From positions 1 to 7,031 of the forward strand of contig JAFTJJ010000080.1 of assembly GCA_017456465.1 (NCBI GenBank): a stretch of DNA of 7,031 nucleotides, in the 5' to 3' direction. Source of the stretch: Clostridia bacterium (GTDB taxonomy: Bacteria > Bacillota > Clostridia > Christensenellales > UBA1242). The notes under the pieces are model-generated. The model ran no database searches and was not told the origin of the DNA. It saw nothing but the letters and a program-made list of their open reading frames with translations. Below, piece by piece: positions 6,168 to 7,031 of the stretch. Numbering within the stretch: the stretch's first letter is position 1; each line of letters starts with the position of its first letter. The translations under genes and the position numbers were made by a program.

Positions 6168-6177
6168 CCACCTCCCC
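6168..6177 (-). promoter_or_regulatory. Strong RBS supporting the GTG start of the first paralogue gene
   Basis: GGGGAGGTGG on the - strand is a near-perfect anti-SD match. Its GGAGG core is 7 nt before GTG 6163. No ATG offers a better start. Confidence 0.85.
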
Positions 6178-6206
6178 ATAAATTCTAAATGTTCTAATAT
6201 ATGTTC

Positions 6207-6235
6207 ATTATATCACATATTTTGCCAGTTTTCAA
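6207..6235 (-). promoter_or_regulatory. Sigma-A-type promoter with extended -10 for the paralogue pair
   Basis: On the - strand TTGAAA (6235-6230) is 17 nt from TATAAT (6212-6207), which is preceded by TGA (an extended -10, TGnTATAAT). It predicts a start near 6200 and a leader of about 37 nt. A direct repeat ATGTTC/ATGTTC with 12-bp periodicity (+ strand 6190-6195 and 6201-6206) lies just downstream of the -10, over the start point, where an operator could sit. Confidence 0.78.
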
Positions 6236-6369
6236 TATCTATTTTCCTGAAAAAACATAAACATTTTAACTGTCAAAGTGCTCAATTGTTTCTGCGCTCT
6301 TTCAATGAAATCTTGAAAATATTCAACACCTCCTAAACACAAACAGAAATTACACATAAAAACAAAAAT

Positions 6370-6427
6370 CACAACATTTTGCATAACATGCCTGTCATGA
6401 CAACAATATGTTGTGTTCTGAAACACA
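6370..6427. repeat. Cluster of nested inverted repeats upstream of the paralogue pair
   Basis: CACAACAT (6370-6377) and ATGTTGTG (6408-6415) are perfect 8-bp inverted arms. Between them lies the perfect 10-bp palindrome TGTCATGACA (6393-6402). Overlapping the right arm is TGTGTT (6412-6417) with AACACA (6422-6427) around a 4-nt loop. The cluster is about 140 bp or more upstream of the predicted promoter. No gene or terminator explains it. Confidence 0.45.
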
Positions 6428-6429
6428 TA

Positions 6430-6670
6430 TCAAAACAGCCTTGAGTAAAAAAATTTAAACAATGTTTTTTTCAAACACCAATTTCCCCCACATAAATTTA
6501 AATTGTTCAAAAGTTTGTTTGCACACTTCAAAAATCACAACTCACATGCGTTTGTTTTGTGAATTTAAAGAGAAAAAATGAGCAATAAAAAAACCAATGG
6601 CAGAGTTTTATTTCAAACTCACAATGCACGAAGCACATAGACCACTGATTTTTATACTTAATATTTTATT
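6430..6670. other. AT-rich stretch with no recognisable gene
   Basis: This section of the gene-free 6164-7031 region contains AAATTT-rich stretches and a possible 20-codon frame (6578-6640) that I do not accept as a gene. I see no RNA gene, CRISPR array or mobile-element terminus in it. Confidence 0.5.
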
Positions 6671-6673
6671 CAG

Positions 6674-6702
6674 TTTATAAAAAAATCAAGATTTTTTATA
6701 AA
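6674..6702. repeat. AT-only inverted repeat at the left edge of the repeat array
   Basis: TTTATAAAAAAATC (6674-6687) and GATTTTTTATAAA (6690-6702) are complementary except for one extra A in the left arm, with a 2-nt loop. It could be a weak terminator or a cruciform-prone boundary of the array that starts just to its right. Confidence 0.5.
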
Positions 6703-7031
6703 GCTTCTGCAATAACTAAAATAAAAAGCTCATTGATCCATTTCGCGCACAGTAATCGGGCGTTAGTTTTGGTTCAATGCTAGGAAATAAAAATATTATA
6801 ATATGATGATTGTTAATTTCGCCTTTGTTTGATTGCAGCGCTAAGAAATAAGAAAAGACCAAATAAAAAAAGCACCACACACAGTAATCGGGCGTTAGTT
6901 TTAGTGCAATGCTAGGAAAAACTGACACAACACCGACTGTTACCAAACTCACACACACTCCAGACAACGCACGGTAATTCGCGTCAGTTTGTGCGAAGTA
7001 CAAAGAAATAAGAAAAGCTCACATTAACCCC
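6703..7031. repeat. Degenerate direct-repeat array, about five units of 60-90 bp, possibly continuing past the window
   Basis: Units can be aligned at a GCAAT-like landmark at 6709, 6774, 6835, 6906 and 6993, giving periods near 65, 61, 71 and 87 bp. The consensus contains AGTAATCGGGCGTTAG, then GTGCAATGCTAGG, then AAATAAGAAAAGCTC. The units at 6748-6787 and 6880-6919 are the closest pair (38 of 40 bases). Those near 6812-6857 and 6973-7020 share AAGAAATAAGAAAAG. The first is only a tail (6703-6735). A - strand frame of 95 codons crosses the array but has a TTG start, no RBS and only repeat-derived sequence, so it is not called as a gene. It is not a CRISPR, because the copies are degenerate and the spacing irregular. 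Confidence 0.75.

Noticed and set aside
6186..6206. LexA/DinR box at the paralogue promoter
   Set aside because: The GAAC steps are in direct and not inverted orientation, so the GAAC-N4-GTTC pattern is not formed.
6232..6426. A 64-codon - strand frame upstream of the paralogue pair
   Set aside because: It has a GTG start with no RBS, runs over the -35 region and the inverted-repeat cluster, and has a low-complexity, cysteine/phenylalanine-rich translation without recognisable features.
6578..6640. A 20-codon + strand frame (begins MSNKKTNGRV) with AAAGAG upstream
   Set aside because: The ATG with a purine-rich lead is plausible, but it is too short, followed by noncoding sequence, and not associated with a promoter or terminator that I can see.
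6716..7003. A 95-codon - strand frame through the repeat array, with a repeated LTPDYC peptide
   Set aside because: The peptide repetition is explained by the DNA repeats. The start is a TTG without an RBS, and the unit spacing is not kept in multiples of three, so there is no sign of coding constraint.
6703..7031. CRISPR array or integron attC array
   Set aside because: Copies are too degenerate and irregularly spaced for CRISPR. GCGTTAG resembles an attC core, but the following bases do not fit GTTRRRY, no complementary CTAAC half-site is seen, and no cassette genes lie between copies.

Overview
The window looks like chromosomal DNA of a low-GC bacterium using the standard code: TGG encodes Trp, and TAA, TAG and TGA all act as stops. 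Bacillota-like features are the strong GGAG-type Shine-Dalgarno sites, TTG and GTG starts, sigma-A-like TTGnnn-N17-TATAAT promoters, a DegV/FakB-family gene, and the diaminopimelate-dehydrogenase variant of the lysine pathway. I cannot name the genus.

Layout. (1) At the left edge, reading leftward out of the window, is the 5' part (142 codons) of an unrecognised two-helix membrane protein with a Gly/Asn/Tyr/Phe-rich loop. (2) Divergent from it, across a 179-bp intergenic region with several dyads, is a tight rightward operon dapB-ddh-asd. (3) A hairpin with T-runs on both sides (3303-3340) separates this operon from the convergent leftward genes. (4) Leftward from about 6230 to 3359 run two adjacent, diverged paralogues with a transglutaminase-like Cys-His-Asp pattern, overlapping by 13 bp, and then a DegV-family fatty-acid-binding protein with its own promoter. 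(5) Positions 6164-7031 hold no convincing gene. They contain the promoter of the paralogue pair, a cluster of inverted repeats near 6370-6427, a featureless AT-rich stretch, and a degenerate direct-repeat array (about 6703 to the window end) that may continue past the edge.

How the genes work together. Asd makes aspartate semialdehyde, DapB makes tetrahydrodipicolinate, and Ddh aminates that directly to meso-diaminopimelate, bypassing the acylated intermediates. Only DapA, between Asd and DapB, and LysA, for lysine itself, are absent here. The operon therefore supplies meso-DAP for the cell wall and/or lysine. DegV/FakB proteins present fatty acids to the kinase FakA for phospholipid synthesis; no FakA is in the window. 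The role of the paralogue pair is unknown, and it is the best candidate here for something undescribed.

The + strand is richer in C than in G in both + and - genes, so the skew is probably replicational. If so, the dapB-ddh-asd operon is transcribed head-on to replication. The repeat array lacks this skew.
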